A stretch of DNA of 37,154 nucleotides from Butyricicoccus sp. (GCA_020025755.1 JAHHRO010000021.1:1-37154), one strand, 5' to 3'; positions 1-8,905 are shown, counted from the first letter of the stretch. The notes: generated by a model not told the origin, from the sequence alone. Numbers and translations are program-made.

Positions 1-24
1 AAAGAGCCGCAGATGCGGCTCTTT
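1..24 (-). terminator. Intrinsic terminator of the secreted nucleosidase-like gene
   Basis: A perfect 10-bp stem (AAAGAGCCGC at 1-10, GCGGCTCTTT at 15-24) with loop AGAT starts 4 nt beyond the stop codon at 29-31. The end of the stem is itself a T run on the minus strand. The rest of the T tract lies off the window. Confidence 0.8.
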
Positions 25-28
25 TACT

Positions 29-2152
29 TTACTTCTTTTCTGCTGCGTTCAGTACGGTCTTGATATACTGCTTGGCAACATTGAGTGTGTAGGTCTGGCA
101 CTGTGAACCTGTTTTCGGATCAAAGTCCTCACCATAAATACCGGTGTTCGACAGAATGCGGATGCCCAGATACGGGATATCATAGGTCTTACAGATCTGC
201 GCGACCGAGTTAGACTCCATTTCCTCACAAGACGAACCGTTCACCTCATTGAGATACAGCATACGGTCGATCTGGTTGTTCCACTCATCCGAAGAAGAAA
301 TGGTTCCCTTTACGATCTTGCCATCCTGATAGGTACCGATCACCGCTTCTGCTGCTTCCATGAGTTTGGTGTCTGCCGGATACTTGACAGACTTGACAAA
401 GGTTTTCTTTTCCTGATCGTATGCGGCAACGCCGATCATCTCAAATGCCTTGTAATCGACACCTGCACCCTTTGCAGACGCTTTGGTACGCCATGCGGAC
501 GATGGAATGGTATATTCACCTAAAACGATATCCGACGTGTGCAGTTCCGGATCATGTCCGCCAGAAGTGCCCTGATTGATGACCGCGATCGGATTGAAAT
601 ACTTGACAGCGAGTGCAGTCGCAACGCCTGCGTTGGCAATGCCCTGCTCGGTACGGGATACTACAACCGGATAGCCTTCCAGCTTACCTGCTACGAAGTA
701 CCACTGACCAATGGTGTATTCTTTTGTCTCTGTCAGTGCCTTTACCATATCCTGCATCTCAATATCCATTGCACCTTGCAGGAGCAGTGGACGCTTGTCA
801 GACTTATAGTCCACAGTTATGGGAGCAGCTGCCTTCTGCGGCTCCTTCGTCTTTAGGATGGTATCAATATACTTATTTGCAACGGTCAGTGTGTATTCCT
901 GACAAGCAGCCCCAGTCTTTGGGTCAAAGTCCTCATTATGGATCCCTGTGTTGGACAGGATGCGGATGCCCAAAAACGGGACCTGATATGTCTTACAAAC
1001 CTGTGCAACCGCATTGGTCTCCATTTCCTCACAGGAGGAGCCCAAGGTCTCGTGCATTTCGAGCATCTTATCGATCTGGTTGTTCCAAGAATCCGCGGTA
1101 GAGATCACACCCGTGACGACCTTACCATTTTTGTAGGTATCGCGCACGCTTTGTGCGGTCTCCAGCAAGGTCTTGTCTGCCGGATATTCAAATTGCTTTA
1201 CAAACGTCTTGTTCGCCGCATCGTATGCATATACACCGTTTTTCTCGTAAGCCTTATAGTCTACACCTGCGTTCTTTGCGGAAGGCGCGGTGCGAATGGC
1301 TGCGTAGTCAATGCTGTGCTCACCCAATACGATATCAAAGGTATGCAGTTCTGGATCATGCCCACCGGAAGTACCCTGATTGATGACCGCGATGGGGTTA
1401 AAAGTCTGCATTGCCAGTGCGGTGGTTGCAGCGGCATTGGACAGACCCTGCTCCGTACGAGACACCACAACCGGATAGCCGCTCAGCGTACCGCGCACGA
1501 AATGATACTTGTCGATATCAACGGTCTGTACATCCTGAAGTGCCTTGATCATGTCCTCGGTCTCGATATCCATTGCACCCTGAAGGAGAAGCGGACGGGC
1601 ATCCGCATAGCCCTCAGTTGGCTTTTCTGTTGGCTCTGCCACCTTGTCCATCGAGAGGGTCACGGTCTGGCTGTCATTGTCCCACGCAACCGAATATCCC
1701 AGCGTCTCTGCCAGAAAACGAACCGGAGTATAGATGCGGTTATCCTTCTGAACAACTGCAGTATCCATTTCCTTTTCTACAGAAACGGCATCCTTGCCCT
1801 TTTCTGTCACAACAGAAGTGAACTTATTTGAATCAACGGTGAAGATGACCTGCTCGGTCTTTTCCTCTGACGCGCGGGTAAAGGTCGCCTGCTTTGCCGC
1901 CTCATTCCAATCTACTGTCAGCCCCATTGCGTCTGCTGTTGTGCGCAGCGGCACCATAGTACGGTAGTTTGCATCCTCATACGGCTGCCCCAGCTCGCTG
2001 CTGAATGCAACATTCTTGAATGCTTCCCCTGCTGTGTCCTGCACACGAACCGAAATACCCTTTGCGGTATCCGCTGCAAAAGCACTCATGCCACTCATGG
2101 AAGTGAGCATCGCGGCGGACAGCAAGAGAGCACCGATCTTCTTTACTTTCAT
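29..2152 (-). CDS. Secreted protein with a copper-amine-oxidase-type stalk domain and two tandem MTA/SAH nucleosidase-like domains
   Basis: The start at 2152 is chosen because AAAGGAGG lies 6 nt upstream and translation then begins with a clean signal peptide (MKVKKIGALLLSAAML...) ending in AFA^A. Residues about 30-175 resemble the Cu_amine_oxidN1 stalk domain (VPLRTTADAMG, TPVRFLAETLGYSVAWD). Two homologous domains follow, about 190-445 and 460-705, of the PNP/UDP phosphorylase (MTAN) fold. Each begins LLLQGAMDIE, like the GAMEEE of MTA/SAH nucleosidase with its general-base Glu, and each contains SRTEQG and EEME. In both domains the motif that normally reads S-D (catalytic Asp) reads ILSNTGI, so Asp is replaced by Asn. 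It is therefore a secreted nucleosidase-like protein; a nucleoside-binding, altered-substrate or inactive role is possible. It is monocistronic, with its own promoter and terminator. Confidence 0.8.
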   Translation of the reverse strand: MKVKKIGALLLSAAMLTSMSGMSAFAADTAKGISVRVQDTAGEAFKNVAFSSELGQPYEDANYRTMVPLRTTADAMGLTVDWNEAAKQATFTRASEEKTEQVIFTVDSNKFTSVVTEKGKDAVSVEKEMDTAVVQKDNRIYTPVRFLAETLGYSVAWDNDSQTVTLSMDKVAEPTEKPTEGYADARPLLLQGAMDIETEDMIKALQDVQTVDIDKYHFVRGTLSGYPVVVSRTEQGLSNAAATTALAMQTFNPIAVINQGTSGGHDPELHTFDIVLGEHSIDYAAIRTAPSAKNAGVDYKAYEKNGVYAYDAANKTFVKQFEYPADKTLLETAQSVRDTYKNGKVVTGVISTADSWNNQIDKMLEMHETLGSSCEEMETNAVAQVCKTYQVPFLGIRILSNTGIHNEDFDPKTGAACQEYTLTVANKYIDTILKTKEPQKAAAPITVDYKSDKRPLLLQGAMDIEMQDMVKALTETKEYTIGQWYFVAGKLEGYPVVVSRTEQGIANAGVATALAVKYFNPIAVINQGTSGGHDPELHTSDIVLGEYTIPSSAWRTKASAKGAGVDYKAFEMIGVAAYDQEKKTFVKSVKYPADTKLMEAAEAVIGTYQDGKIVKGTISSSDEWNNQIDRMLYLNEVNGSSCEEMESNSVAQICKTYDIPYLGIRILSNTGIYGEDFDPKTGSQCQTYTLNVAKQYIKTVLNAAEKK

Positions 2153-2170
2153 TTTTATCCTCCTTTTTTG

Positions 2171-2196
2171 AAGGCAGCCCAAACCGAAGCTGCCTT
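2171..2196 (-). promoter_or_regulatory. 5'-UTR hairpin next to the ribosome site
   Basis: An 8-bp stem (AAGGCAGC 2171-2178 with GCTGCCTT 2189-2196, 10-nt loop) lies 4 nt upstream of the AAAGGAGG ribosome site (2159-2166) of the nucleosidase-like gene. On the minus strand it is not followed by a T run, so it is not a terminator. It may stabilise the transcript or affect translation; the function is inferred only. Confidence 0.4.
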
Positions 2197-2223
2197 TCTG
2201 CCCTATTTTTGAGCACGAATCAT

Positions 2224-2252
2224 ATTATATCCGTTCTCCCATCTTTAGACAA
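2224..2252 (-). promoter_or_regulatory. Sigma-A promoter of the nucleosidase-like gene
   Basis: Read on the minus strand: TTGTCT (2247-2252), a 17-nt spacer, then a perfect TATAAT (2224-2229). This gives a leader of about 65 nt that contains the hairpin at 2171-2196. Confidence 0.7.
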
Positions 2253-2343
2253 GGGTTTTGTAATAAATTCTTTATATTTTCTTGTATTTTTATTGGTTAA
2301 GCAGTAAAATAATATAGATTTCTGTCATTTTTCTGTATCCAGC

Positions 2344-2373
2344 AAAAAAGCTGCCAAAGGAGCAGCTTTTTTT
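2344..2373. terminator. Bidirectional intrinsic terminator
   Basis: The stem AAAAAAGCTGC / GCAGCTTTTTTT has a 7-nt loop and is flanked by an A run on one side and a T run on the other. It lies 40 nt past the stop of the TraX-like gene (minus strand) and would end that transcript. Confidence 0.75.
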
Positions 2374-2413
2374 ACCAGAAATAGAGGCACTCTTACAGAC
2401 CTTATGGGCTTCT

Positions 2414-3214
2414 TTATCGGGTACCAAAATATAAAAAAAGAATGATAAAAGGCAGGATCACCTTTCCAACCAGCAACACAAAGATGATATGTCCCGGATA
2501 AAATGCATAACAGAAATACTGGAAGCACTTGCTGTGTGCGCCCTGCCGTCCCTGATAGAGCCAAATGATCGGCAGTGCCAAAAGCGCAAATCCCTGCTGC
2601 ACCACTTCAAATTCCATTTTAAAGATATGTACGGTATAGTACAGACTTCCCAGCAAATGTACATTGATCCAATAAAGTCCGGCAAGCTGCCCCAGCATAC
2701 ACCACCAGCTTCTTCCGCGGAAAAAATAGAATACGGACACCATCAGAATCCCCACCCTAGCATAGCTGGTCATTCCAACGGTGGCAAGCAGTGTGCCAAC
2801 TCCTATGATGAGTGCCATAACTGGGATCAGTACCCACCCTTTCATGCGCCGCTTCGCCCGTTCCATTAGCCAAATACAGAAAAGTGCAAGGAGAAACGTC
2901 CACAAACCATTCTGATGATAGGGATAAAATACAGTCCTACCATACATTAAATCAAATGGGATTTCTGAAATCACTGCAAAAAGCAGCAGACGCTGGATAT
3001 ATTTCTTAAAATCATGGGTATGAAAATATCCCTCCACGAGCAGAAAGGCAAAAATAGGGAATGCCAGACTCCCCACACAGGTCATCCAGTTCTGACTGGG
3101 GATCACGGTCACCCAAAGATGATGAAGCAGCATGAATACCATCGCCAGTATATGCAGCATCCTTGCGCTGATATCAGGAATTTGCAGTCGTGTGCTTGTC
3201 TTTAATGTCTGCAT
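2414..3214 (-). CDS. TraX family integral membrane protein
   Basis: The 266-residue protein is very hydrophobic, with about eight predicted membrane segments. It shows the pattern of the TraX family (named after the F-plasmid pilin acetyltransferase): an N-terminal DISARMLHILAMVFMLLHHLW segment with a paired His, then SLAFPIFAFLLVEGYFHT, then an EIPFDLMY stretch. AGGAGG sits 7 nt upstream of the ATG. Chromosomal TraX homologues are common in Clostridia outside any conjugation locus and are assumed to be membrane acyltransferases. No conjugation genes are nearby, so a role in transfer is not supported. Whether it modifies the pilins encoded 17 kb away cannot be told from the sequence. Confidence 0.8.
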   Translation of the reverse strand: MQTLKTSTRLQIPDISARMLHILAMVFMLLHHLWVTVIPSQNWMTCVGSLAFPIFAFLLVEGYFHTHDFKKYIQRLLLFAVISEIPFDLMYGRTVFYPYHQNGLWTFLLALFCIWLMERAKRRMKGWVLIPVMALIIGVGTLLATVGMTSYARVGILMVSVFYFFRGRSWWCMLGQLAGLYWINVHLLGSLYYTVHIFKMEFEVVQQGFALLALPIIWLYQGRQGAHSKCFQYFCYAFYPGHIIFVLLVGKVILPFIILFLYFGTR

Positions 3215-3468
3215 ATCGATATCCTCCTGAAATACACCACTTTTCTTTGTCCCAAAGCCATGTAGTCTTATTTCCTTTTATCTTACCATATATATCGATG
3301 TGTAGAAAGGACAAAAACCGCACTCTTTGCTTTAAAGCATCTCTTTTAGCTGAAATGAAAACTACGGTTTTCCTATGCGCCTCCAATGTGCTTGTCAGAG
3401 CAAAGCTCTCCGCAAATATGTGGATACATGCGTTTTCCCAAAGTCGATTTCCGTGCATCTATCCCAAG

Positions 3469-3507
3469 AAAAAAGGCGATGCCCAGAGAATCCTCCAGAC
3501 ATCGCCT
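3469..3507 (-). terminator. Terminator of the pyrR-pyrF-carA-carB operon
   Basis: An 8-bp stem (AGGCGATG 3474-3481 with CATCGCCT 3500-3507) has an 18-nt loop and is followed on the minus strand by TTTTTTC. It lies about 140 nt past the carB stop, beyond the palindromic element. Confidence 0.65.
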
Positions 3508-3546
3508 GCTATTTGTGCCCGCCCGCCTGCAAGCGGCGCGCTTAAA

Positions 3547-3636
3547 GGCTGTTTGAAAAATCAAATTTCGTCTTTTTTTACAAGGGACGGCATCCGCTGC
3601 AAAAAATATGTCACTCTCTCTATTTTCAAACAAGCC
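3547..3636. repeat. MITE-like palindromic element with terminal inverted repeats
   Basis: The ends are GGCTGTTTGAAAA (3547-3559) and TTTTCAAACAAGCC (3623-3636). They are inverted repeats differing by one inserted base, and about 63 bp lie between them. The element starts 8 nt after the carB stop and lies inside the transcribed 3' region, upstream of the terminator. It encodes nothing. It could be a short non-autonomous transposon or a REP-type element; copy number elsewhere in the genome is unknown. Confidence 0.5.
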
Positions 3637-3644
3637 CTGATCTT

Positions 3645-6600
3645 TTAAATCTCGTTGATGTCTACCATGTGGCAGCTGGAAATATCCATGCCACTTTCCA
3701 TACAATCGAGCAGTGCATTTGCCGTATCAATCGCAGTCAGACACGGGATGGCGTGCTCAGTCGCGCTTCTTCTGATCTTAACGCTTGCAAGCTCCGGATG
3801 GCGACCCTTGACCGAGGTGGAGATCACATAATCGACCTCACCATTCTCGATCAGATCCATAATGTTCGGATGCTTTTCGGTCTCAAAGGCATTGTATACC
3901 ATGTTTGCGGCAACCATTGCCTTATTGAGGGTATTGGCAGTTCCGCTTGTTGCATAGATATCATATCCGAGCTTTTCGAACTTCTCAGCGATCGGGATGA
4001 TCTCCTGCTTGTCCGCCGGACGCACAGACAGAACGACCTTACCCGTCTTCTTGTGCATGGAGAAGCCTGCACCCAGAAGCCCCTTATACAGTGCTTCCTT
4101 AAAGTCCTTGGATACGCCAAGCACCTCACCGGTGGACTTCATCTCAGGTCCGAGCTGGGTATCAAGGTCACGCAGTTTCTGGAAAGAGAACACCGGAACC
4201 TTGACCGCATAGTAATCGCGCTCCGGATACAGCCCTGTGCCGAACTCCATATCGCGCAGCTTTTCGCCGAACATGCAGCGTGTTGCCAGATCGATCATCG
4301 GTACGCCCGTGATCTTGGAGATATACGGAACGGTACGAGAGGAACGCGGATTGACCTCAATGATATAGATCTCATCATTGTACAGCACGAACTGGATGTT
4401 CACAAGACCAAGCACCTTGAGGCTCTTTGCCAGCGCACGGGTATAGCGAATGATGGTATCCTTGTGCTTGGACTGAATATTGAGGGTCGGATACATGGAA
4501 ATCGAGTCGCCGGAGTGAACGCCTGCACGCTCGAAATGCTCCATGATACCTGGGATCAGGATATCCTCTCCGTCACAGATGGCATCGACCTCGATCTCAC
4601 GCCCCATCATATACTTATCGACCAACACAGGATTCTCTACCTTATGACGGGTGATGACCTGCATATATTCGCGGATATCCTGTTCGCTGTATGCGATCTC
4701 CATACCCTGACCGCCGAGTACATAGGATGGACGCACGAGAACCGGATATCCGAGACGGTCAGCAACCGCAACCGCTTCCTCCTCTGTGAATACGGTATCA
4801 CCCTTTGGACGTGGGATGCCGCATTCTTCCAAGATCTCATCGAACTTTTCACGATCCTCTGCGGCGTCGATCGACCATGCCTGTGTCCCAAGGATCGGCA
4901 CGCCCAGCTTTTCCAGATGTGCCGCCAGATTGATGGCAGTCTGTCCGCCAAACTGTACGATTGCCGCATCCGGCTTTTCTGCATGGACAACGCCCTCGAC
5001 ATCTTCCGGTGTCAGCGGCTCAAAGTAGAGGCGGTCTGCCGTATCGAAGTCGGTGGAGACGGTCTCTGGGTTATTGTTGATGATGATGGTCTCACAGCCG
5101 AGTTCCTTGAGTGCCCAAACAGAGTGTACCGAGCAGTAGTCAAACTCGATTCCCTGACCGATACGGATCGGGCCCGAGCCCAGAACAAGGATCTTCTTCT
5201 TGCCAGTGGACGGCTTGACTTCATTCTCGTCATCAAAGGTCGAGTAATAGTACGGGGTTTCCGCATCAAACTCAGCCGCGCAGGTATCTACCGTCTTGTA
5301 GACTGGCAAACGCTTGAGCGCACCCACTGCACAGCCGGACAACTCTTCAATCGTCTGATCAAGGAAGCCCATCTTCTTTGCACGGAGATAAAGATCTTCG
5401 CTCAGTGCAGATGCAGCAGCCAGCTCATGCTCCATGTCAATGATATTCTGATAGCCATGCAGGAACCACGGATCGATCATGGTGATCTTGTGGATCTCCT
5501 CGATGGTCATGATGCCGCGGCGCAGTGCCTCACAGATGACGAACAAACGCTCATCGTTAACTACGCTGACACCAGCCTTGATTTCTTCATCCGACCATTC
5601 CTTGAGTTTGGGCAGGATAAAACTGGTCAGCTTCATCTCGATGCCGCGCACAGACTTCATCATTGCCTGCTCGAAACTCGGTGCGATCGCCATAACTTCA
5701 CCGGTCGCCTTCATCTGCGTGCCGAGGGAGTTGTCCGCGTACACGAACTTATCGAACGGCCAGCGTGGGAACTTTGCAACGATATAGTCGATGGTCGGCT
5801 CAAAGCAGGCATAGGTCTTGCCGGTTACTGCGTTCATGATCTCGTCCAGACCATAGCCAATTGCGATCTTTGCCGTTACCTTCGCGATCGGGAAGCCAGT
5901 CGCCTTGGATGCCAGCGCAGACGAGCGGGAAACACGCGGGTTTACCTCGATAACTGCATATTCAAAGGATTCCGGATTGAGTGCATACTGTACATTACAG
6001 CCGCCCTCGATGCCGAGTTCTGTGATAATGTTAAGCGCGGAGGTGCGCAGCATCTGATATTCCTTATCCGAAAGGGTCTGGCACGGCGCAACAACGACCG
6101 AGTCACCCGTATGCACACCGACCGGATCGACATTCTCCATGCTGCAAATTGCAATGGCATTGCCCTTGCTGTCGCGCATGACCTCAAACTCGATTTCCTT
6201 CCAACCTGCGATGCACTTTTCTACAAGGATCTCATCAACACGGGAGTGCATGATGCCGCTTGCGGAGATCTCGCGCAGCTGCTCCCATGTGTAGGCGATG
6301 CCGCCGCCGGTACCACCCAGCGTATACGCCGGACGGATGATGACCGGCAGACCGATCTGCTCGGTAAACTCCACTGCGTCCTCTACTGTGTGTACGACCT
6401 TGGATGCGATGCAGGGCTCACCGATCTTTTCCATGGTGTCCTTGAACATCTGGCGATCCTCAGCCTTTGCAATGGTGGTCGGGTTTGCACCCAGCAGCTT
6501 CACGCCGTATTCATCGAGGAAGCCGTCTGCCGAGAGATCCATTGCAAGGTTCAGACCGGTCTGACCGCCGAGGTTCGGGATCAGAGAATCCGGACGCTCC

Positions 6601-6839
6601 TTCTTGATGATCGCCTTTACAGCGTCAAGGGTCATCGGCTCGATATATACCTTGTCTGCCATTGCCTTATCGGTCATGATGGTTGCCGGGTTGGAGTTTA
6701 CCAGAACGACCTCCAGCCCTTCTTCGCGCAGTGCGCGGCAGGCCTGTGTGCCTGCATAGTCGAACTCAGCCGCCTGACCGATGACGATCGGGCCGGAACC
6801 GAGAACCATAACTTTATGAATATCTTTTCTGAGTGGCAT
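3645..6839 (-). CDS. carB: Carbamoyl-phosphate synthase large subunit
   Basis: This subunit makes carbamoyl phosphate from bicarbonate, ammonia supplied by CarA, and two ATP, for pyrimidine and arginine synthesis. At 1064 residues it has the normal length of about 1070. The two homologous halves each begin with the expected dinucleotide-like motif (VLGSGPIVIGQAAEFDYAGT near residue 12 and VLGSGPIRIGQGIEFDY near 550). Each half carries an ATP-grasp domain with EVNPR...SSRT/S-type ends. An MGS-like allosteric domain follows from about residue 930, where UMP or ornithine effectors normally bind. Its ATG overlaps the carA stop by one base (TAATG), so translation is probably coupled. It is the last gene of the pyr operon. 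Confidence 0.97.
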   Translation of the reverse strand: MPLRKDIHKVMVLGSGPIVIGQAAEFDYAGTQACRALREEGLEVVLVNSNPATIMTDKAMADKVYIEPMTLDAVKAIIKKERPDSLIPNLGGQTGLNLAMDLSADGFLDEYGVKLLGANPTTIAKAEDRQMFKDTMEKIGEPCIASKVVHTVEDAVEFTEQIGLPVIIRPAYTLGGTGGGIAYTWEQLREISASGIMHSRVDEILVEKCIAGWKEIEFEVMRDSKGNAIAICSMENVDPVGVHTGDSVVVAPCQTLSDKEYQMLRTSALNIITELGIEGGCNVQYALNPESFEYAVIEVNPRVSRSSALASKATGFPIAKVTAKIAIGYGLDEIMNAVTGKTYACFEPTIDYIVAKFPRWPFDKFVYADNSLGTQMKATGEVMAIAPSFEQAMMKSVRGIEMKLTSFILPKLKEWSDEEIKAGVSVVNDERLFVICEALRRGIMTIEEIHKITMIDPWFLHGYQNIIDMEHELAAASALSEDLYLRAKKMGFLDQTIEELSGCAVGALKRLPVYKTVDTCAAEFDAETPYYYSTFDDENEVKPSTGKKKILVLGSGPIRIGQGIEFDYCSVHSVWALKELGCETIIINNNPETVSTDFDTADRLYFEPLTPEDVEGVVHAEKPDAAIVQFGGQTAINLAAHLEKLGVPILGTQAWSIDAAEDREKFDEILEECGIPRPKGDTVFTEEEAVAVADRLGYPVLVRPSYVLGGQGMEIAYSEQDIREYMQVITRHKVENPVLVDKYMMGREIEVDAICDGEDILIPGIMEHFERAGVHSGDSISMYPTLNIQSKHKDTIIRYTRALAKSLKVLGLVNIQFVLYNDEIYIIEVNPRSSRTVPYISKITGVPMIDLATRCMFGEKLRDMEFGTGLYPERDYYAVKVPVFSFQKLRDLDTQLGPEMKSTGEVLGVSKDFKEALYKGLLGAGFSMHKKTGKVVLSVRPADKQEIIPIAEKFEKLGYDIYATSGTANTLNKAMVAANMVYNAFETEKHPNIMDLIENGEVDYVISTSVKGRHPELASVKIRRSATEHAIPCLTAIDTANALLDCMESGMDISSCHMVDINEI

Positions 6840-7936
6840 TACAGCTGTCCTCCCTTGTGCTTATCGATGTTCTCGAGGAATCGGTCGAACAGGTACGAGG
6901 TATCCTGCGGGCCCGGGCAAACCTCGGGATGGTACTGTACGGTGAAGATCGGGTGATCCACATGCGCCAGTCCTTCTACGCTGCCGTCATTGAGGTTTAC
7001 AAAGCAGATGCGTGCGATCTTGGGATCTACCGTATCACCAACGACTGCATAGCCGTGGTTCTGGCTTGTGATATAGGTGCGTCCGGTATCCAGATCCTTG
7101 ACCGGATGGTTTACGCCGCGATGGCCAAAGCGCATCTTTTCGGTCTTTGCACCGATCGCAAGTGCCATCAGCTGATGCCCGAGGCAGATGCCGAAGATGG
7201 GCATACCGGATGCAATGAGGGTCTTGAGGTGCTCGACGATCTCAACGTTCTCCGCCGGATCTCCGGGACCGTTCGAGAGCATCAGTCCGTCATAGCCGCC
7301 ATTCAGGACTTCCTCCGGCGCGGTCTCGCCCGGAAGGACGGTCACTTCACAGCCACGGGAGCACAGCTCACGCACGATATTGTACTTGACACCAAAATCC
7401 AGCACTGCAACGCGGTACTTCTGCGTGCCCTCAGCCGGATATACCTTCGCCTTATGGAGTGTAACAGTTTTGACTGCTTCTGTAACTGCATATCCCTTCA
7501 TCTTTTCGACAAGGGCTGCATCGGGCTCGTGTCCTTCCGTATAGATGACGCCATTCATAACGCCGCTGTTTCGCAGGATGCGAGTCAGGCGGCGGGTATC
7601 GATGCCCGTGATGGCAACGACTTTTTGCTCCTTGAGGTACGCATCGAGCGTCATCTTGCAGCGGAAGTTGGACGGATATTCGCTCATCTCGCGCATGATA
7701 TAACCGGACACCCAGCTTTTGCGAGACTCATCGTCCTCCAGATTGATGCCGTAGTTGCCAATGAGCGGATATGTCATACATACGATCTGGCCATAATAAG
7801 AGGGATCGGTCAGAACCTCCTGATAGCCAACCATTCCGGTGTTGAATACGACCTCACCAACGCTGCATCCTTCATATCCTGCAGCCTTACCTTCAAACAA
7901 GGTCCCGTCTGCGAGCAGCAGATATGCTTTTTTCAA
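6839..7936 (-). CDS. carA: Carbamoyl-phosphate synthase small (glutamine amidotransferase) subunit
   Basis: This subunit hydrolyses glutamine and passes ammonia to CarB. The N-terminal CPSase small-chain domain (KKAYLLLADGTLFEG...) is followed by a class I amidotransferase domain with nucleophile Cys in FGICLGHQLMALA and the His-Glu pair in VQYHPEVCPGP. Start choice: a GTG at 7948 is in frame, but it overlaps the only ribosome site (AAGGAG) and cannot be served by it. TTG at 7936, 11 nt after the GGAG, gives an N-terminus that matches the family ((M)KKAYLLL) and is preferred. About 365 residues. It overlaps carB by 1 nt and sits about 50 nt after pyrF. Confidence 0.95.
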   Translation of the reverse strand: MKKAYLLLADGTLFEGKAAGYEGCSVGEVVFNTGMVGYQEVLTDPSYYGQIVCMTYPLIGNYGINLEDDESRKSWVSGYIMREMSEYPSNFRCKMTLDAYLKEQKVVAITGIDTRRLTRILRNSGVMNGVIYTEGHEPDAALVEKMKGYAVTEAVKTVTLHKAKVYPAEGTQKYRVAVLDFGVKYNIVRELCSRGCEVTVLPGETAPEEVLNGGYDGLMLSNGPGDPAENVEIVEHLKTLIASGMPIFGICLGHQLMALAIGAKTEKMRFGHRGVNHPVKDLDTGRTYITSQNHGYAVVGDTVDPKIARICFVNLNDGSVEGLAHVDHPIFTVQYHPEVCPGPQDTSYLFDRFLENIDKHKGGQL

Positions 7937-7987
7937 ATCTATCGTCACTCCTTATTACTTACCGTGAGAAAAGTGGAAAATTTATGC

Positions 7988-8905
7988 TTATCGAATTGCG
8001 GAAACGATGTCATCACGCATACGGATCGCCTCTGCGCGTGCGGCTTCCATAAAGTCTGTACCGTTCTTGTCGGACTTCTTCCATGCGCACATGATGCCGC
8101 GAGAAGAGTTTACGATCGCTCCCAGACCATCATCATTGAACGCGTTTGCAATATCCTTTGCGGTCGCACCCTGCGCGCCATAGCCCGGCACAAGGAAATA
8201 TGCCTTTGGAATGATGGAGCGGATGATCTTCTGCTCCTCCGGATAGGTCGCGCCAACGACTGCGCCTACCTGATTGTATCCGGAAGCGGTATCCAGCCCT
8301 TCCCCCCAAGCCGCGAACTGCTCGGCAACGCGAACAAACAGCGGCTTGCCTTCCATATCGCGGTTTTGGAACTCACCGGAGGATGGGTTGGAAGTCTTTA
8401 CCAACACATAGATCGCCTTTTCGCGTGCGCGGCACTCCTTCAGGAATGGCTCGATGCCGTCTGTCCCCAAATATGCGTTAACGGTACAGGAATCTGCATT
8501 GTAAACAGACAGCTCCTTTTCCCCGACCTTGGTGCAGCCAAGATATGCCTCAGCGTATGCAGATGCAGTTGCACCGATATCGTTGCGCTTGATATCCGCG
8601 ATGACATACATCCCTTTCTGGTGTGCATAGTCGATGGTGCTCTTGAGTACCTCAGAGCCCTTCGGACCCAGCAGCTCATAGTAAGCTGCCTGCGGCTTGA
8701 TTGCCGGAACGATATCATGCAGTGCATCGATCAGGCTCACATTGAATTGCAGCATGGCAGCAGCAGCAGCCTCCAGCGTCTCGCCGTAACGGTCGATGCT
8801 CTGGGACACGATAAACGGCGGGATATATTCAAGGCGTGCATCCAGACCGGCGACGGTCGGGTTATTCTTCGCTTTGATACATGAGACAAGTTTTTGTACA
8901 GACAT
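7988..8905 (-). CDS. pyrF: Orotidine 5'-phosphate decarboxylase (long, PyrF type 2)
   Basis: This enzyme decarboxylates OMP to UMP, the last step of de novo UMP synthesis. At 305 residues it belongs to the longer OMP decarboxylase group rather than the ~235-residue group. Visible motifs are the N-terminal NPTVAGLDARLEYIP and the catalytic Lys/Asp box VIADIKRNDIGATASAYA (residues about 103-120). The phosphate-binding end appears as FLVPGYGAQGATAKD and NSSRGIMCAW. An AAAGGAG ribosome site lies 8 nt before the ATG. It lies between pyrR and carA in the same operon, and the 71-nt gap to pyrR shows no terminator. Confidence 0.96.
   Translation of the reverse strand: MSVQKLVSCIKAKNNPTVAGLDARLEYIPPFIVSQSIDRYGETLEAAAAAMLQFNVSLIDALHDIVPAIKPQAAYYELLGPKGSEVLKSTIDYAHQKGMYVIADIKRNDIGATASAYAEAYLGCTKVGEKELSVYNADSCTVNAYLGTDGIEPFLKECRAREKAIYVLVKTSNPSSGEFQNRDMEGKPLFVRVAEQFAAWGEGLDTASGYNQVGAVVGATYPEEQKIIRSIIPKAYFLVPGYGAQGATAKDIANAFNDDGLGAIVNSSRGIMCAWKKSDKNGTDFMEAARAEAIRMRDDIVSAIR

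Larger units (their letters stand above)
3215..3644. other. Intergenic stretch between the TraX-like gene and carB
   Basis: This 430-nt stretch has no convincing gene. It holds the carB-side palindromic element (3547-3636), the operon terminator (3469-3507) and an AT-rich leader for the TraX-like gene. No clear promoter hexamer pair was found for the latter, although TAAGAT near 3285-3290 (minus strand) could be a -10 element. Confidence 0.6.

Noticed and set aside
2414..3214. Conjugative element suggested by the TraX-like protein
   Set aside because: No relaxase, coupling protein or other transfer gene is in the window; chromosomal TraX homologues are common in Clostridia.
3669..6956. A 1095-codon open frame on the plus strand opposite carB, and a 683-codon one opposite carA/pyrF (6833-8884)
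   Set aside because: They are mirror frames created by the codon usage of the real genes. The proteins are rich in His, Cys, Arg and Ile, have no family features and no ribosome site, and lie antisense to clear carB, carA and pyrF.
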